From the NCBI GenBank assembly GCA_034423775.1, contig CP139918.1:682001-746000 (forward strand): DNA of 64,000 nt. The letters run 5' to 3'. Position 1 is the stretch's first letter. Each line of letters starts with the position of its first letter. Shown here in pieces: positions 45,043 to 55,250 of the stretch. A model generated the notes under the pieces. That model had not been told where the DNA came from. It worked only from the letters and a program-made list of their open reading frames with translations, and did no database searches. The DNA comes from Alphaproteobacteria bacterium US3C007 (lineage in GTDB: Bacteria; Pseudomonadota; Alphaproteobacteria; Rhodobacterales; Rhodobacteraceae). Made by a program: the position numbers and the translations under genes.

Positions 45043-46668
45043 TTAGAACGCGGTTGAGCTGCGCGTGGTGACTGCGCGCGGATCCGTTTGCACATCCAAT
45101 ATCGCGGGGGCATGCGCCGCACGGGCCGCGGCAAACGCATCGGCAAATTGGTCCGTCTTGGTGATCGTTGCGCCAAACCCTCCATAGGAGCGGGCCAGAG
45201 CCGCAAAATCTGGATTGCGGATATCTGTTCCTGAAGGGCGGTCAGGATATGTCTTTTGCTGGTGCATTCGAATGGTTCCATAAACACCGTTATTCACCAC
45301 AATCACGATAATATTGGCGCCGTATTGAACCGCCGTTCCAAACTCTTGCATGCTCATTTGAAAACACCCATCGCCGGCAAGGCACACAACCGCGCGCTCC
45401 GGATGTGCTAATTTTGCCGAAACCGCCGCGGGCAGCCCATATCCCATGCTTCCAGAAGTGGGCGCAAGTTGCGTGCGATAGGCTTTGTAGCAGAAATAAC
45501 GGTGCAGCCAGCCTGCGTAATTGCCCGCCCCATTGGTTAAAATAGCATCGTCTGAAAGCGTTGCAGAAAGATGCAAGATCACCTGCTCTAATTGCACAGC
45601 CCCCGGGGTTGCGGATGGGGCTTGCCACGCCTGATAGGCCTTATGCTCGGGGCTGGCCTGCGGTGCAACAGGCACCGCAGGCAAGGTTTTAAGCGCCTGC
45701 GCCAAGAATTGAGATGCCGTACAAGCAAAGCCCAAATGGGGGCGATACACGCGCCCAATCTCATTGGCATCGCTGTGGATATGGATCATGGTTTGGCTTG
45801 GATTTGGAATGTCTAACAGCCCATATCCGCCCGTTGTCATCTCGCCCATGCGCGCCCCCAGCACCAGGAGGCAATCCGCGCTTTGCACCCGGCTTAGCAA
45901 AGCGGGATTAGGGGCAATTCCCAAATCACCAGCATAATTGGGGTGCCGGTTGTCAATGTAATCTTGGCATCGAAAAGATGTGGCCACGGGCAGATGAAGC
46001 GCTGCGGCAAAGCGGGCCAGATCCTTGGCGGCTTTTGCGCTCCACGCGCCGCCCCCGGCGATAAGGATTGGGTTTTCTGCCCCCTGCAGCTGTGTCAGCA
46101 CCTTTTGCACAGAGGCCTCTGAGACATCCTGCCAGGCAGGTTGCGCCGGCTTTGCATCCAACACGTCACACTGCTGCGCCAGCATATCCTCGGGCAAGGC
46201 CAACACGACCGGGCCAGGTCGCCCCGAAACGGCCATGTGAAATGCCCGGCTGATATATTCAGGTATCCGATCAACGCGATCAATTTCGGCAACCCATTTG
46301 GCAAGCGGCGCGAACATCTGCCGATAATCAACTTCTTGAAAGGCTTCCCGATCACGCTGATCGCTGGCCACCTGGCCCACGAATAAGATCATCGGCGTGC
46401 TATCTTGCAACGCGATATGCACCCCAGCGGATGCATTTGTTGCGCCCGGACCCCGCGTAACAAAGGCCACGCCCGGCTTGCCGGTTAACTTGCCATGCGC
46501 TTCTGCCATTATCGCCACGCCGCCTTCTTGACGCCCGATGATCGTTTCAATGCCGCTCTCAAACAATCCGTCCAGCGCTGCTAGATAGCTTTCCCCAGGC
46601 AAACAAAACACCCGGTCTACGCCTTGAATTTTTAACTGGTCGATCAGGATTTGGCCGCCGTGACGCAT
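45043..46668 (-). CDS. Acetolactate synthase-like TPP-binding enzyme
   Basis: 541 residues. N-terminal TPP domain with catalytic Glu in GRQEGGVAIMAEA, central domain (VLGARMGEMTTGGYGL) and C-terminal GDGCFQMSMQEFGTAVQ followed by NN. GGAGAA lies before the ATG at 46668. Family members decarboxylate 2-oxo acids; acetolactate synthesis, oxalyl-CoA or other decarboxylation are possible. It follows a beta-keto acid cleavage enzyme by 61 bp on the same strand, suggesting a joint catabolic pathway. Confidence 0.88.
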   Translation of the reverse strand: MRHGGQILIDQLKIQGVDRVFCLPGESYLAALDGLFESGIETIIGRQEGGVAIMAEAHGKLTGKPGVAFVTRGPGATNASAGVHIALQDSTPMILFVGQVASDQRDREAFQEVDYRQMFAPLAKWVAEIDRVDRIPEYISRAFHMAVSGRPGPVVLALPEDMLAQQCDVLDAKPAQPAWQDVSEASVQKVLTQLQGAENPILIAGGGAWSAKAAKDLARFAAALHLPVATSFRCQDYIDNRHPNYAGDLGIAPNPALLSRVQSADCLLVLGARMGEMTTGGYGLLDIPNPSQTMIHIHSDANEIGRVYRPHLGFACTASQFLAQALKTLPAVPVAPQASPEHKAYQAWQAPSATPGAVQLEQVILHLSATLSDDAILTNGAGNYAGWLHRYFCYKAYRTQLAPTSGSMGYGLPAAVSAKLAHPERAVVCLAGDGCFQMSMQEFGTAVQYGANIIVIVVNNGVYGTIRMHQQKTYPDRPSGTDIRNPDFAALARSYGGFGATITKTDQFADAFAAARAAHAPAILDVQTDPRAVTTRSSTAF

Positions 46669-46729
46669 TTTTCTATTCTCCAAGCGATGGCTCAAAACGG
46701 ATGCGACACCCGTGCAAACCAATCAAATA

Positions 46730-47560
46730 TCAAGCCGCCCGCAACCCAAGCAATGCGCGCGCCTCGTGCACGGTGGCAGGCTTGCGATCGAAGCGCGTGC
46801 AAAGATCAACTGCGCGCGCAACAAGCGCAGCATTTGAGGGCGCTAAGGTTGAACGATCAAGTTTGATATTATCTTCCAACCCAGTACGCACATGTCCACC
46901 CGCGGCAATCGACCATTCATTGACAACGATTTGCTGCGCCCCGATACCGGCCGCGCACCATTCAACATCCGGCATCAAACGCTCTACCGTTTTTATATAA
47001 TAGTCAAAAACGTCTTTCTCCGCAGGCATTGCATTCTTTACCCCCATCACGAATTGCACATAGGGCTTCGCCGCGAGGCGGCCATCGGCCAACATCTTCG
47101 CCGTTTGATACAAATGAGACAAATCGAAAGCTTCTATCTCTGGTTTAATATCATATGCGAGCATTTCACTGGAGAGCCAATCGATCAAATCCGGAGGGTT
47201 TTCATAAACCCGCGTCGGAAAATTATTCGAGCCCACTGTCAGTGACGCCATATCAGGGCGCAGCGGCAACATCCCACCACGCTCCTGCCCCGCACCAGAG
47301 CGGCCTCCGGTTGACAATTGAACAATCATGCCGGGGCAATGGGTTTTTATACCCTCCATCAACAGCGCAAACCGGCCCGGATCCGAGCTTGGCGTTCCAT
47401 CGGGCAAACGCACATGGCAATGCGCGATACTTGCGCCCAATTCAAAAGCCGCTTGCGTGCTTTCCACTTGTTCTTCGATGGAAATAGGCACAGCCGGATT
47501 GTCAGATTTCTTTGGCACTGAACCCGTAATCGCAACACAAATTATGCAGGGCTTACTCAT
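46730..47560 (-). CDS. Beta-keto acid cleavage enzyme (BKACE, DUF849)
   Basis: 276 residues. TIM-barrel zinc enzyme of the 3-keto-5-aminohexanoate cleavage (Kce) family: AITGSVPKK, AHCHVRLPDGTPSSDP, QLSTGGRSG and ARGVGxxQ-like GIGAQQIVVNEW with VRTGLEDN. These enzymes condense a beta-keto acid with acetyl-CoA to give acetoacetate and a new CoA ester. The keto acid cannot be read from sequence; carnitine-derived dehydrocarnitine is one known substrate class in marine bacteria. Upstream gene of a two-gene operon. Confidence 0.92.
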   Translation of the reverse strand: MSKPCIICVAITGSVPKKSDNPAVPISIEEQVESTQAAFELGASIAHCHVRLPDGTPSSDPGRFALLMEGIKTHCPGMIVQLSTGGRSGAGQERGGMLPLRPDMASLTVGSNNFPTRVYENPPDLIDWLSSEMLAYDIKPEIEAFDLSHLYQTAKMLADGRLAAKPYVQFVMGVKNAMPAEKDVFDYYIKTVERLMPDVEWCAAGIGAQQIVVNEWSIAAGGHVRTGLEDNIKLDRSTLAPSNAALVARAVDLCTRFDRKPATVHEARALLGLRAA

Positions 47561-47680
47561 CGATTACTCTTTCTTTGCTCGCGAAAATTCAATATCAAAC
47601 CTACGATTTTAAGCAAGTAATCATCCAAGGATATCCAAATTTAACATGCCGCGTTGCGTAATACGATTAACGAAATGATT

Positions 47681-47701
47681 GACCTTTTAAAGCAAAAGGT
47701 C
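47681..47701. repeat. 8-bp perfect inverted repeat
   Basis: GACCTTTT/AAAAGGTC around a 5-base loop in the gap between the BKACE and NDUFS4-like genes, both leftward. May be an operator upstream of BKACE or a transcript end for the other gene. Confidence 0.4.
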
Positions 47702-47842
47702 GGCGCGCAGACTTCCGCTTTTATCGCGAATACAGGTCGCGCCTCTGCGCTTCAATAGCCATAAACGCAGCCGCGCCTAGCAAACAGGCTCTAAACAAAA
47801 GCGTAGTTGGGAGGCGATGGGGTCTCTATGAGCGGCCTACGC

Positions 47843-48154
47843 TTAGTGCGTCCACGCGCCGCGCCGCGTCGTAGCAAAATTCTCGCCATACCCGCCCGCG
47901 CGAATATTTGCCTTGCGAGTCTTGGGTTCGATCACTTCATAGGCCAAAGCTTTTTGCTTGGCATACTGGATAGCAGCCTCTTTATTCTCAAACCGCAAAG
48001 TAACCTGCGATTGCGTATCCGCGCTAGATGTCCAGCCCATCAAGGGGTCAACTTCCCGCGCCGAGGATTGCGTATATTCAAGGACCCAGTCATGTGTGCG
48101 GGCAAGCCCGGAGGACATCGCCGTTTTAGCCGGTTTGAAAATACGTGCAGACAT
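47843..48154 (-). CDS. NDUFS4-like complex I accessory subunit (ETC_C1 family)
   Basis: 103 residues. [46 protein letters not shown] and the C-terminal [23 protein letters not shown] match the bacterial homologue of mitochondrial complex I 18-kDa subunit, found mainly in alphaproteobacteria. Stand-alone gene, away from the nuo operon, as usual. Confidence 0.9.
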   Translation of the reverse strand: MSARIFKPAKTAMSSGLARTHDWVLEYTQSSAREVDPLMGWTSSADTQSQVTLRFENKEAAIQYAKQKALAYEVIEPKTRKANIRAGGYGENFATTRRGAWTH

Positions 48155-48355
48155 TCATGTTCTCCTAAAAAACCCCTGTCTTATGCGTGATTTTCATCGG
48201 GTAAACAAGCAAAAGATCCGTCCAATTTCACCCCGTAGCGCACGCGTTTTAAAAAAACCCAGAATCACTCAGTTTTATAGATGACGCTTCCCAAACCGCT
48301 TTGACCTTTGGGCCGGCGGGCCTATTGTTAGAAGGCAAGTGAAGGAACCTCTTTT

Positions 48356-50536
48356 ATGACCCAAGACCAGATTGGACAGATCCGCGGCGAGGTGAAAAAC
48401 CGCCCCAAGCTTGAAGGGGGGAAGCGGTTCGAAATGATGTCAGAATTTTCGGAGGCGGGGGATCAACCTACCGCAATCCGCGAACTGACGGCGGGCATTC
48501 AAGGACAAGAGCGCGATCAGGTTCTACTGGGCGCAACAGGCACCGGTAAAACCTTTACTATGGCCCGTTTAATCGAAGAAACCCAACGGCCTGCGATTAT
48601 TCTGGCGCCCAATAAAACGCTTGCAGCGCAGCTTTATGGAGAGTTTAAAAGCTTTTTTCCCGACAATTCAGTCGAATATTTCGTCAGCTTTTATGATTAT
48701 TATCAACCCGAAGCCTATGTCGCGCGCTCGGATACCTATATCGAAAAAGAAAGCCAAATAAACGAGCAGATTGACAGAATGCGCCATTCTGCAACCCGCG
48801 CTTTACTAGAAAGGGATGACGTTATCATCGTGGCTTCGGTATCGTGTATCTATGGGATTGGGTCGGTCGAAACCTATGGCGCGATGACGCAAGATCTCAA
48901 AGCCGGTGAAAATTACAATCAACGCCAAGTGATGGCGGACCTTGTTGCGCAGCAATATAAGCGCAATGATCAAGCCTTCCAACGCGGATCCTTTCGCGTC
49001 AGAGGGGACAGTTTGGAAATATTTCCAGCGCATCTCGAAGACCGCGCCTGGCGGTTATCTTTTTTTGGTGATGAGCTTGAAAATATCACCGAGTTTGATC
49101 CGCTGACCGGTGAAAAAACCAATTCTTTTGAGCAGATCCGGATCTACGCCAATTCGCATTACGTAACCCCGAAACCCACCATGCAGCAGGCCTTGATCAG
49201 CATCAAAACCGAGCTGCGCCAGCGCCTTGATCAATTGGTCAATGAAGGCAAATTGCTCGAAGCCCAGCGTTTAGAGCAAAGAACCAATTTTGACCTCGAA
49301 ATGCTGGAAGCCACTGGTGTGTGCAACGGCATCGAAAATTACTCACGCTATTTGACGGGGCGTGCGCCGGGCGAGCCTCCCCCCACTTTGTTTGAGTTTA
49401 TACCCGATAATGCAATCGTCTTTGCCGATGAAAGCCATGTCAGCGTGCCTCAGATTGGCGCGATGTATAAGGGCGATTATCGGCGCAAATTTACGCTGGC
49501 AGAACATGGGTTTCGACTGCCCTCTTGCATGGATAACAGGCCGCTTAAATTTGAAGAATGGAACGCGATGCGGCCGCAAACCATCTATGTTTCAGCCACC
49601 CCTGCCTCTTGGGAGCTTGAGCAAACAGGGGGCGTGTTTGTCGAGCAAATTATTCGCCCCACCGGGTTGGTTGATCCCAATATTGAAATCCGCCCCGTTG
49701 AGATGCAAGTGGATGATTTACTGGATGAAGTGCGCAAGGTCACGGTTGATGGGTTTCGCACATTGGTCACCACGCTGACCAAGCGCATGGCCGAAGATCT
49801 GACCGAATACATGCATGAACAAGGCATAAAAGTGCGCTATATGCATTCGGATATCGACACGATTGAGCGTATTGAAATTCTGCGCGATTTGCGGTTGGGT
49901 GCCTTTGATGTTTTGATCGGAATTAATCTGCTGCGCGAAGGGCTCGATATTCCCGAATGCGGGCTGGTGGCAATCTTAGATGCAGATAAAGAAGGGTTCT
50001 TACGCTCGGAAACCTCACTGGTTCAAACCATTGGCCGCGCCGCGCGCAACGCGCAAGGTCGCGTGATTATGTATGCAGATAGAATTACTGGCAGCATGGA
50101 GCGCGCCTTGGCTGAAACCGATCGCCGCCGAGAAAAGCAAGTGGCGTATAACACCACCCATGGCATCACGCCTCAAACCATAAAAAAGAATGTCGAAGAT
50201 ATTCTGTCAGGGCTTTATAAAGGCGATACGGATCAATCACGCGTCACCGCGCAAATTGACTCGCCTTTGGCCGGGGGTAATCTGCAAACTGTTTTGGAGG
50301 GTTTGCGCAACGATATGCGAAAGGCCGCCGAGAATCTTGAATTTGAAGAGGCAGCCCGGTTGCGGGATGAGGTGAAACGTTTAGAGGCGGTTGATCTGGC
50401 AATTGCCGATGATCCGCTGGCCCGCCAATCTGCGGTTGAGGCCGCCGGCGAAGCCGCTGTAAAATCGCGAGGCCGGTCAAAAGCTGGACGCGGGGGTACC
50501 CGCACCTATCGCGGCCAGGCGCAACGCAAAGCCTAA
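48356..50536 (+). CDS. uvrB: Excinuclease ABC subunit B (UvrB)
   Basis: 726 residues. Walker [31 protein letters not shown] beta-hairpin region, [15 protein letters not shown], helicase motif [11 protein letters not shown] and the C-terminal UVR coiled coil ([15 protein letters not shown]). Damage verification in nucleotide excision repair. AAGGAAC precedes the ATG. I saw no alphaproteobacterial LexA box (GTTC-N7-GTTC) upstream. Confidence 0.97.
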   Translation: MTQDQIGQIRGEVKNRPKLEGGKRFEMMSEFSEAGDQPTAIRELTAGIQGQERDQVLLGATGTGKTFTMARLIEETQRPAIILAPNKTLAAQLYGEFKSFFPDNSVEYFVSFYDYYQPEAYVARSDTYIEKESQINEQIDRMRHSATRALLERDDVIIVASVSCIYGIGSVETYGAMTQDLKAGENYNQRQVMADLVAQQYKRNDQAFQRGSFRVRGDSLEIFPAHLEDRAWRLSFFGDELENITEFDPLTGEKTNSFEQIRIYANSHYVTPKPTMQQALISIKTELRQRLDQLVNEGKLLEAQRLEQRTNFDLEMLEATGVCNGIENYSRYLTGRAPGEPPPTLFEFIPDNAIVFADESHVSVPQIGAMYKGDYRRKFTLAEHGFRLPSCMDNRPLKFEEWNAMRPQTIYVSATPASWELEQTGGVFVEQIIRPTGLVDPNIEIRPVEMQVDDLLDEVRKVTVDGFRTLVTTLTKRMAEDLTEYMHEQGIKVRYMHSDIDTIERIEILRDLRLGAFDVLIGINLLREGLDIPECGLVAILDADKEGFLRSETSLVQTIGRAARNAQGRVIMYADRITGSMERALAETDRRREKQVAYNTTHGITPQTIKKNVEDILSGLYKGDTDQSRVTAQIDSPLAGGNLQTVLEGLRNDMRKAAENLEFEEAARLRDEVKRLEAVDLAIADDPLARQSAVEAAGEAAVKSRGRSKAGRGGTRTYRGQAQRKA

Positions 50537-50560
50537 GCCAGCGTTGCAAGTGGCATTTCT

Positions 50561-51526
50561 TCACGGAGTTGGAATTGATGGTAAGGCTTTTAGATACTGG
50601 GCAATCGCCAATCGATCCTCGGGGCTCACCTTGGCAAGATTATCCACCACTTTGGCCATAGATCCCCCCACAACGTCGAAATCAGGCGTCAAACCGCTTT
50701 CAAGGTAATCGGCAATGTCTTCAAGGCGCCACTTTAAAGCTGCCGGCGTTATATTGGGGATACGTCCCGTACCAGAGGGGTTATTTGCCCCCGCTAACCA
50801 TTGCCCGCGCTTCAAGCCGCCCAGCGCGTTGCGCGCCGTATGACATTGCGCGCAATGGCCCAAAGCTTCAACCAAATACCGTCCACGTTCTTGCCCAGCA
50901 TCCAATGGGGATTTCAGATGCCAATCTGGCTCTGCAAAAAATAGTTTCCACAGCCCGACAAACCGCCTGAAACCAAAGGGAAATTGTAACTCATGGGGGG
51001 CTGACACCGTTTCAACAGCAGGCAGGCCTTGCCAGAACATCCAAAGATCGGAAACATCTTGCAGCGTCATATGCTGGTAGGCAGTATAAGGAAAAGCCGG
51101 GAAATAATGCTCCCCCATGGGGGATATTCCGCGGCGAATTGCAGTTTCGAAATCCGTAAAATCCCAACGGCCGACCCCGAAATTTTGTGACATTGAAATA
51201 TTTGGCGCCCGAAACACGCCATAGGGCGTGACAAAGCTTTGCCCGCCCCCCAATTGCAATGCAGCCTCACTGGCCACGCTTGGTGTGCTGTGACAACTCC
51301 CACAACCAGAAGCATAAAAAACCGCTGCGCCGCGCTCCGCATCGCTTGGCAGCTGCGTTATGTCTGAGCCTTGCACCGCAGGCGGCATCAATAACACAAG
51401 CGCGCCGAAACCTGCGATAAAGCCCAAAAGCGCTGATATAAACACCAGCCGCGTCAGCACTGCAGATGTGACCTTAGGACCATTTTGCCGCTTCCTTTCA
51501 ACCCGCACCGCCCCGATTCTGTCCAA
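50561..51526 (-). CDS. Di-haem cytochrome c family protein
   Basis: Up to 321 residues. One N-terminal hydrophobic helix (about 24-46) anchors or exports the protein; two haem motifs follow, CGSCH (about 75) and CAQCH (about 225), each within a cytochrome c domain, as in dehydrogenase-associated cytochromes. The start is uncertain: the TTG at 51526 has no good binding site and a GTG at 51460 after AAGG would give a compact signal sequence. No partner dehydrogenase is adjacent; uvrB is convergent. Confidence 0.88.
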   Translation of the reverse strand: MDRIGAVRVERKRQNGPKVTSAVLTRLVFISALLGFIAGFGALVLLMPPAVQGSDITQLPSDAERGAAVFYASGCGSCHSTPSVASEAALQLGGGQSFVTPYGVFRAPNISMSQNFGVGRWDFTDFETAIRRGISPMGEHYFPAFPYTAYQHMTLQDVSDLWMFWQGLPAVETVSAPHELQFPFGFRRFVGLWKLFFAEPDWHLKSPLDAGQERGRYLVEALGHCAQCHTARNALGGLKRGQWLAGANNPSGTGRIPNITPAALKWRLEDIADYLESGLTPDFDVVGGSMAKVVDNLAKVSPEDRLAIAQYLKALPSIPTP

Positions 51527-51612
51527 TCTTAGGCTTTATTCTTGACAAAACCGCGCTTGCGTCGCGACAGTCCTACTACAGCAAATCGACATCTCCAAGA
51601 CAGGTGAGTGAT

Positions 51613-53601
51613 ATGTCACACTTATATGAAATCAAAGAACTGCCGGATATGGAAATTTTCATGCCAGATGGCTGCCGGCTTTCGGCGCGGGTTTGGATGC
51701 CTGAAAATGCCCAACAGCATCCAGTGCCCGCCATCTTGGAATTTCTTCCCTACCGAAAGCGCGATGGCACAACCGCGCGCGACTGCCTGACTCATCCCTA
51801 TTTTGCAAAGCATGGCTATGCCTGTATTCGCGTGGATATGCGCGGCAATGGCGATAGCGAAGGCGTAATGGAAGATGAATATACCCAGCAAGAACTAGAA
51901 GATGCCGTCGCCACCATCAACTGGCTGGCCACCCAAAACTGGTGCAGCGGCGAGGTGGGAATGATGGGTATCAGCTGGGGCGGCTTCAATGCATTGCAAG
52001 TCGCCGCCCTGCAGCCAAAGGCGCTGAAAGCGATCATCACCTTATGCTCAACCGTCGATCGATATGCGGATGATATTCATTACAAAGGGGGCTGTTTGCT
52101 GAATGAAAACCTAGGATGGGGCGCCACAATGTGGGCCTATTCTTCGCGCCCGCCCGATCCTGCTTTGGTGGGTGATGCCTGGCGTAAGCTGTGGCTCGAG
52201 CGGCTTGAGGCTGAACCGTTTCTGCCCATCACTTGGTTGCGCCATCAAAACCGCGATGCCTATTGGCGACATGGCTCAATCTGTGAAAACTATTCTGCGG
52301 TTAAAGCAGCGACCCTAGCGATAGGGGGGTGGGGCGATGCCTATAAGAATGCCGTGTCGCATCTGGTGGAAAATTTGCGCGCCCCGGTGAAAGGCATCGT
52401 GGGCCCCTGGGTGCATAAATATCCGCATTTCGCAGTGCCCGAACCGCGGATTGGCTTCTTGCAAGAGGCCTTGCGCTGGTGGGATCATTGGTTGAAAAAT
52501 TGTGATCAAAACATCGAACAAGATCCAGATTACACCGTCTATCTTATGGAAGGCGTGCGTCCAAAAACCTGGTATGAAAGCCGCGCCGGCCACTGGATCG
52601 CGGAAACAAATTGGCCCAATAGCTTGCAACATCACACCTTGCATCTACAATCTGATCATCGCTTGGGTATGAACGCTGCCAAGCTGTCAGAAGTGGTAAA
52701 ATCCCCCCAAACCTGCGGCGCCACATCCGGGGAATATTGCGCCATCTGGTTGGGCCCAGAAATGCCGGGGGACCAACGCGGCGATGATGCTTTTTCAGCC
52801 TGTTTTACGTCAGAGCCCCTGCAAGAGCAGATGGATATTGTCGGGGCTCCTAAGCTTCAGCTGCGCCTGAGCTCTGACAAACCCGCTGCGCAGATCGCGG
52901 TGCGTTTGAACCATATTCATCCCGATGGCGCGGCAACCCGCATCACCTATGGTGTATTGAACCTGGCCCACCGAAACGGCCATGAGAAATCTGAGGCCTT
53001 AATTCCTGGCACGGATATAGATATTGAACTGGCTTTGGATCAAATTGCCTATCGCGTGCCCAAGGGTCATACCATCCGCGTGGCCATTTCAACCAGCTAC
53101 TGGCCGCTCTTATGGCCCGTAGCAGAGGCCGCTGAAATCACCTTGAAAGGCGGAGCTTTGGACCTGCCCCTGCGCAAAAGCGGCGATGCAGATGAACGTC
53201 AGTTTTTACCACCCGAAACCGCAGACCCTTGGAGGATCGCGCAGCTGCGCGCACCCAAAAATAGCCGCCGGCACATCACGAATATGGAAACGGGTGAGGT
53301 CACTTTGGAAATTATTGATGATTTTGGCAGCGCCCGCGATCTTGAGCATGGCTTAATCCATGGCAGCATCGCGCGTGAATGGTGGACGATCCACCCCGAT
53401 GATCCGCTTTGCGCCAGCGCCCGCACGCATTGGACCTGCGAAAACAGCCGTGAGGGCTGGGTAACGCGCACAGAAACCTTTGCAAATATGACATCGGATC
53501 TGACGCATTTTCACCTAACCGCACGACTGGAAGCCTATGAAAATGAACAATTGATATTTGAAAAAGACCTATCGGAAAGCCTGCCCCGAGATCTGCGTTA
53601 A
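51613..53601 (+). CDS. CocE/NonD family hydrolase (X-Pro dipeptidyl-peptidase-like)
   Basis: 662 residues. N-terminal alpha/beta hydrolase with GISWGGFNALQ nucleophile elbow and the RVDMRGNGDSEG loop typical of PepX_N/CocE; a C-terminal jelly-roll PepX_C domain (about 380-520). Hydrolyses acyl or peptide bonds; substrate unknown. No signal peptide is evident, so it is cytoplasmic. ATG at 51613 with AGGTGAG is preferred to a GTG 9 bp upstream. It is convergent with a peptide-type ABC transporter, which suggests it works on imported peptides or acylated amino acids. Confidence 0.88.
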   Translation: MSHLYEIKELPDMEIFMPDGCRLSARVWMPENAQQHPVPAILEFLPYRKRDGTTARDCLTHPYFAKHGYACIRVDMRGNGDSEGVMEDEYTQQELEDAVATINWLATQNWCSGEVGMMGISWGGFNALQVAALQPKALKAIITLCSTVDRYADDIHYKGGCLLNENLGWGATMWAYSSRPPDPALVGDAWRKLWLERLEAEPFLPITWLRHQNRDAYWRHGSICENYSAVKAATLAIGGWGDAYKNAVSHLVENLRAPVKGIVGPWVHKYPHFAVPEPRIGFLQEALRWWDHWLKNCDQNIEQDPDYTVYLMEGVRPKTWYESRAGHWIAETNWPNSLQHHTLHLQSDHRLGMNAAKLSEVVKSPQTCGATSGEYCAIWLGPEMPGDQRGDDAFSACFTSEPLQEQMDIVGAPKLQLRLSSDKPAAQIAVRLNHIHPDGAATRITYGVLNLAHRNGHEKSEALIPGTDIDIELALDQIAYRVPKGHTIRVAISTSYWPLLWPVAEAAEITLKGGALDLPLRKSGDADERQFLPPETADPWRIAQLRAPKNSRRHITNMETGEVTLEIIDDFGSARDLEHGLIHGSIAREWWTIHPDDPLCASARTHWTCENSREGWVTRTETFANMTSDLTHFHLTARLEAYENEQLIFEKDLSESLPRDLR

Positions 53602-53624
53602 AACGGCCCTGGGCTTGGCATTTT

Positions 53625-55250
53625 TTAGCTTGCGGTCTCGGCCCGTTGCCGCGACAGATTGGTCAGCCAATCTGGGTCCATTTCAGGCACGGATGACAAC
53701 AGCAAATTTGTATAGTCGGGATGCGGCGGTTGAAACACATCGGATTTTAGGCCTTGTTCGACCACTTCACCCTGATTCATCACCACCACTTGATCCGCGA
53801 TGGCTTTCACCGTTGAAATATCATGCGTGATGAACAAATAGGTTAGGCCAAGCTCATCTTGAAGCCGCAGCAACAGCTTTAAAATACCTTCTTGCACGAT
53901 CTGATCCAAGGCTGAGGTAACTTCATCGCAAATCACAAATTCGGGTTCTGCAGCCAGCGCCCGCGCGATACAAATCCGTTGCTTCTGCCCCCCCGATAAT
54001 TCACCCGGCAAACGTGCCAGAAAGCTTGCATCCAGCTCGATCATCTCAAGCAATTCAACGATGCGCGCCTCTTTTTTTTCACCGCGCATGCCAAGATAAA
54101 ACTCTAACGGCCTACCAATAATATCGCGCACCGTTTGCCGCGGGTTCATCGCCGTATCAGCCATTTGATAAATCATCTGAATACGGCGCTTTTGATCTTT
54201 GCTGCGCTCAGACAGTTTTTTGGGCAGAGCCTCGCCATTAAACTCTATGCTGCCTGCAAGCTGGGGCAGCAATCCAGTGATCACCCGCGCCGTCGTTGAT
54301 TTGCCCGAACCGGATTCGCCCACCACAGCAACGGTTGAACCGCGGGGCACCTCGATATCCACTTGGTGCAGAACCTTTACCGTTCCATAACTGGCATCAA
54401 TTCCTTTTAAAGACAGCAACGTATCGCTTGGTTTTTGAATTGGCTTCTCCAGCGCCCGTACGGACCATAGCGATTTTGTATAAGCCTCTTTGGGATCGTT
54501 TAACATCACCCGCGTGCTCGCCTCTTCCACCTCTTCGCCATAGCGCAGCACTTTGATCACATCCGCCATTTGCGCCACCACGGCCAAATCATGCGTGATG
54601 TAAATAGCCGCAGTGTTGAACTCTTCAACAATCGCTCGCATCGAAGATAAAACTTCTACTTGCGTGGTGACGTCAAGCGCCGTTGTCGGTTCGTCAAACA
54701 CGATCAAATCAGGGCGCGGCGACATCGCCATAGCCGTCATCACGCGCTGCAATTGACCACCGGAAACCTGGTGTGGATATCGATCCCCAATATGATCAGG
54801 ATCGGGTAAATTTAACGCCCCATATAAGGTTTTCGCATCTGAATGTGCTTCTGCGCGCGGCTTAATCTTCGCGCGAATGGTCGAGGCGGTTGTTTGGTCA
54901 AGCAAGCGATGCGCAGGATTGAAGGAGGCGGCGGCAGATTGTGCAACATAGGTCATTCGGTTGCCCCAAAGCCCGCGCTTTTCACTTTCAGACAGCTGCG
55001 CAAGATCAGACCCGTCAAAAAGAATTTCACCCCCCGTGATGCGGCATCCCGGCTGGGTATAGCCCATCGCGGCCAGCCCCAAGGTTGACTTGCCCGCCCC
55101 GGATTCCCCGATCAGGCCCAGCACCTCACCCCGATGCAGCTTCAGATCAACGCCTTTTACGATGTCATGCCATTTTTCATCTGAAAATCCTTGGATTTTC
55201 AAACCCTTTATCTCAAGCAGCACATCGCCTTTTTTCGTTTTATTGTTCAT
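53625..55250 (-). CDS. Dipeptide/oligopeptide ABC transporter ATP-binding protein (fused DppD-DppF)
   Basis: 541 residues with two ABC domains. First: GESGAGKST, SGGQLQRV, LIVFDEPTTALD. Second: GESGSGKST, LSGGQKQRI, FVICDEVTSALD. A fusion of the two separate Dpp ATPases. The ATG at 55250 overlaps the upstream permease stop by 11 bp; an upstream in-frame start adds 14 residues. Last gene of binding protein-permease-permease-ATPase. Confidence 0.93.
   Translation of the reverse strand: MNNKTKKGDVLLEIKGLKIQGFSDEKWHDIVKGVDLKLHRGEVLGLIGESGAGKSTLGLAAMGYTQPGCRITGGEILFDGSDLAQLSESEKRGLWGNRMTYVAQSAAASFNPAHRLLDQTTASTIRAKIKPRAEAHSDAKTLYGALNLPDPDHIGDRYPHQVSGGQLQRVMTAMAMSPRPDLIVFDEPTTALDVTTQVEVLSSMRAIVEEFNTAAIYITHDLAVVAQMADVIKVLRYGEEVEEASTRVMLNDPKEAYTKSLWSVRALEKPIQKPSDTLLSLKGIDASYGTVKVLHQVDIEVPRGSTVAVVGESGSGKSTTARVITGLLPQLAGSIEFNGEALPKKLSERSKDQKRRIQMIYQMADTAMNPRQTVRDIIGRPLEFYLGMRGEKKEARIVELLEMIELDASFLARLPGELSGGQKQRICIARALAAEPEFVICDEVTSALDQIVQEGILKLLLRLQDELGLTYLFITHDISTVKAIADQVVVMNQGEVVEQGLKSDVFQPPHPDYTNLLLSSVPEMDPDWLTNLSRQRAETAS

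Noticed and set aside
47675..47758. 27-codon frame covering the inverted repeat upstream of BKACE
   Set aside because: Weak AACGAA only and no neighbour coupling; the inverted repeat explains the apparent structure better.
48155..48355. SOS (LexA) box upstream of uvrB
   Set aside because: No GTTC-N7-GTTC or its complement was found in the gap.
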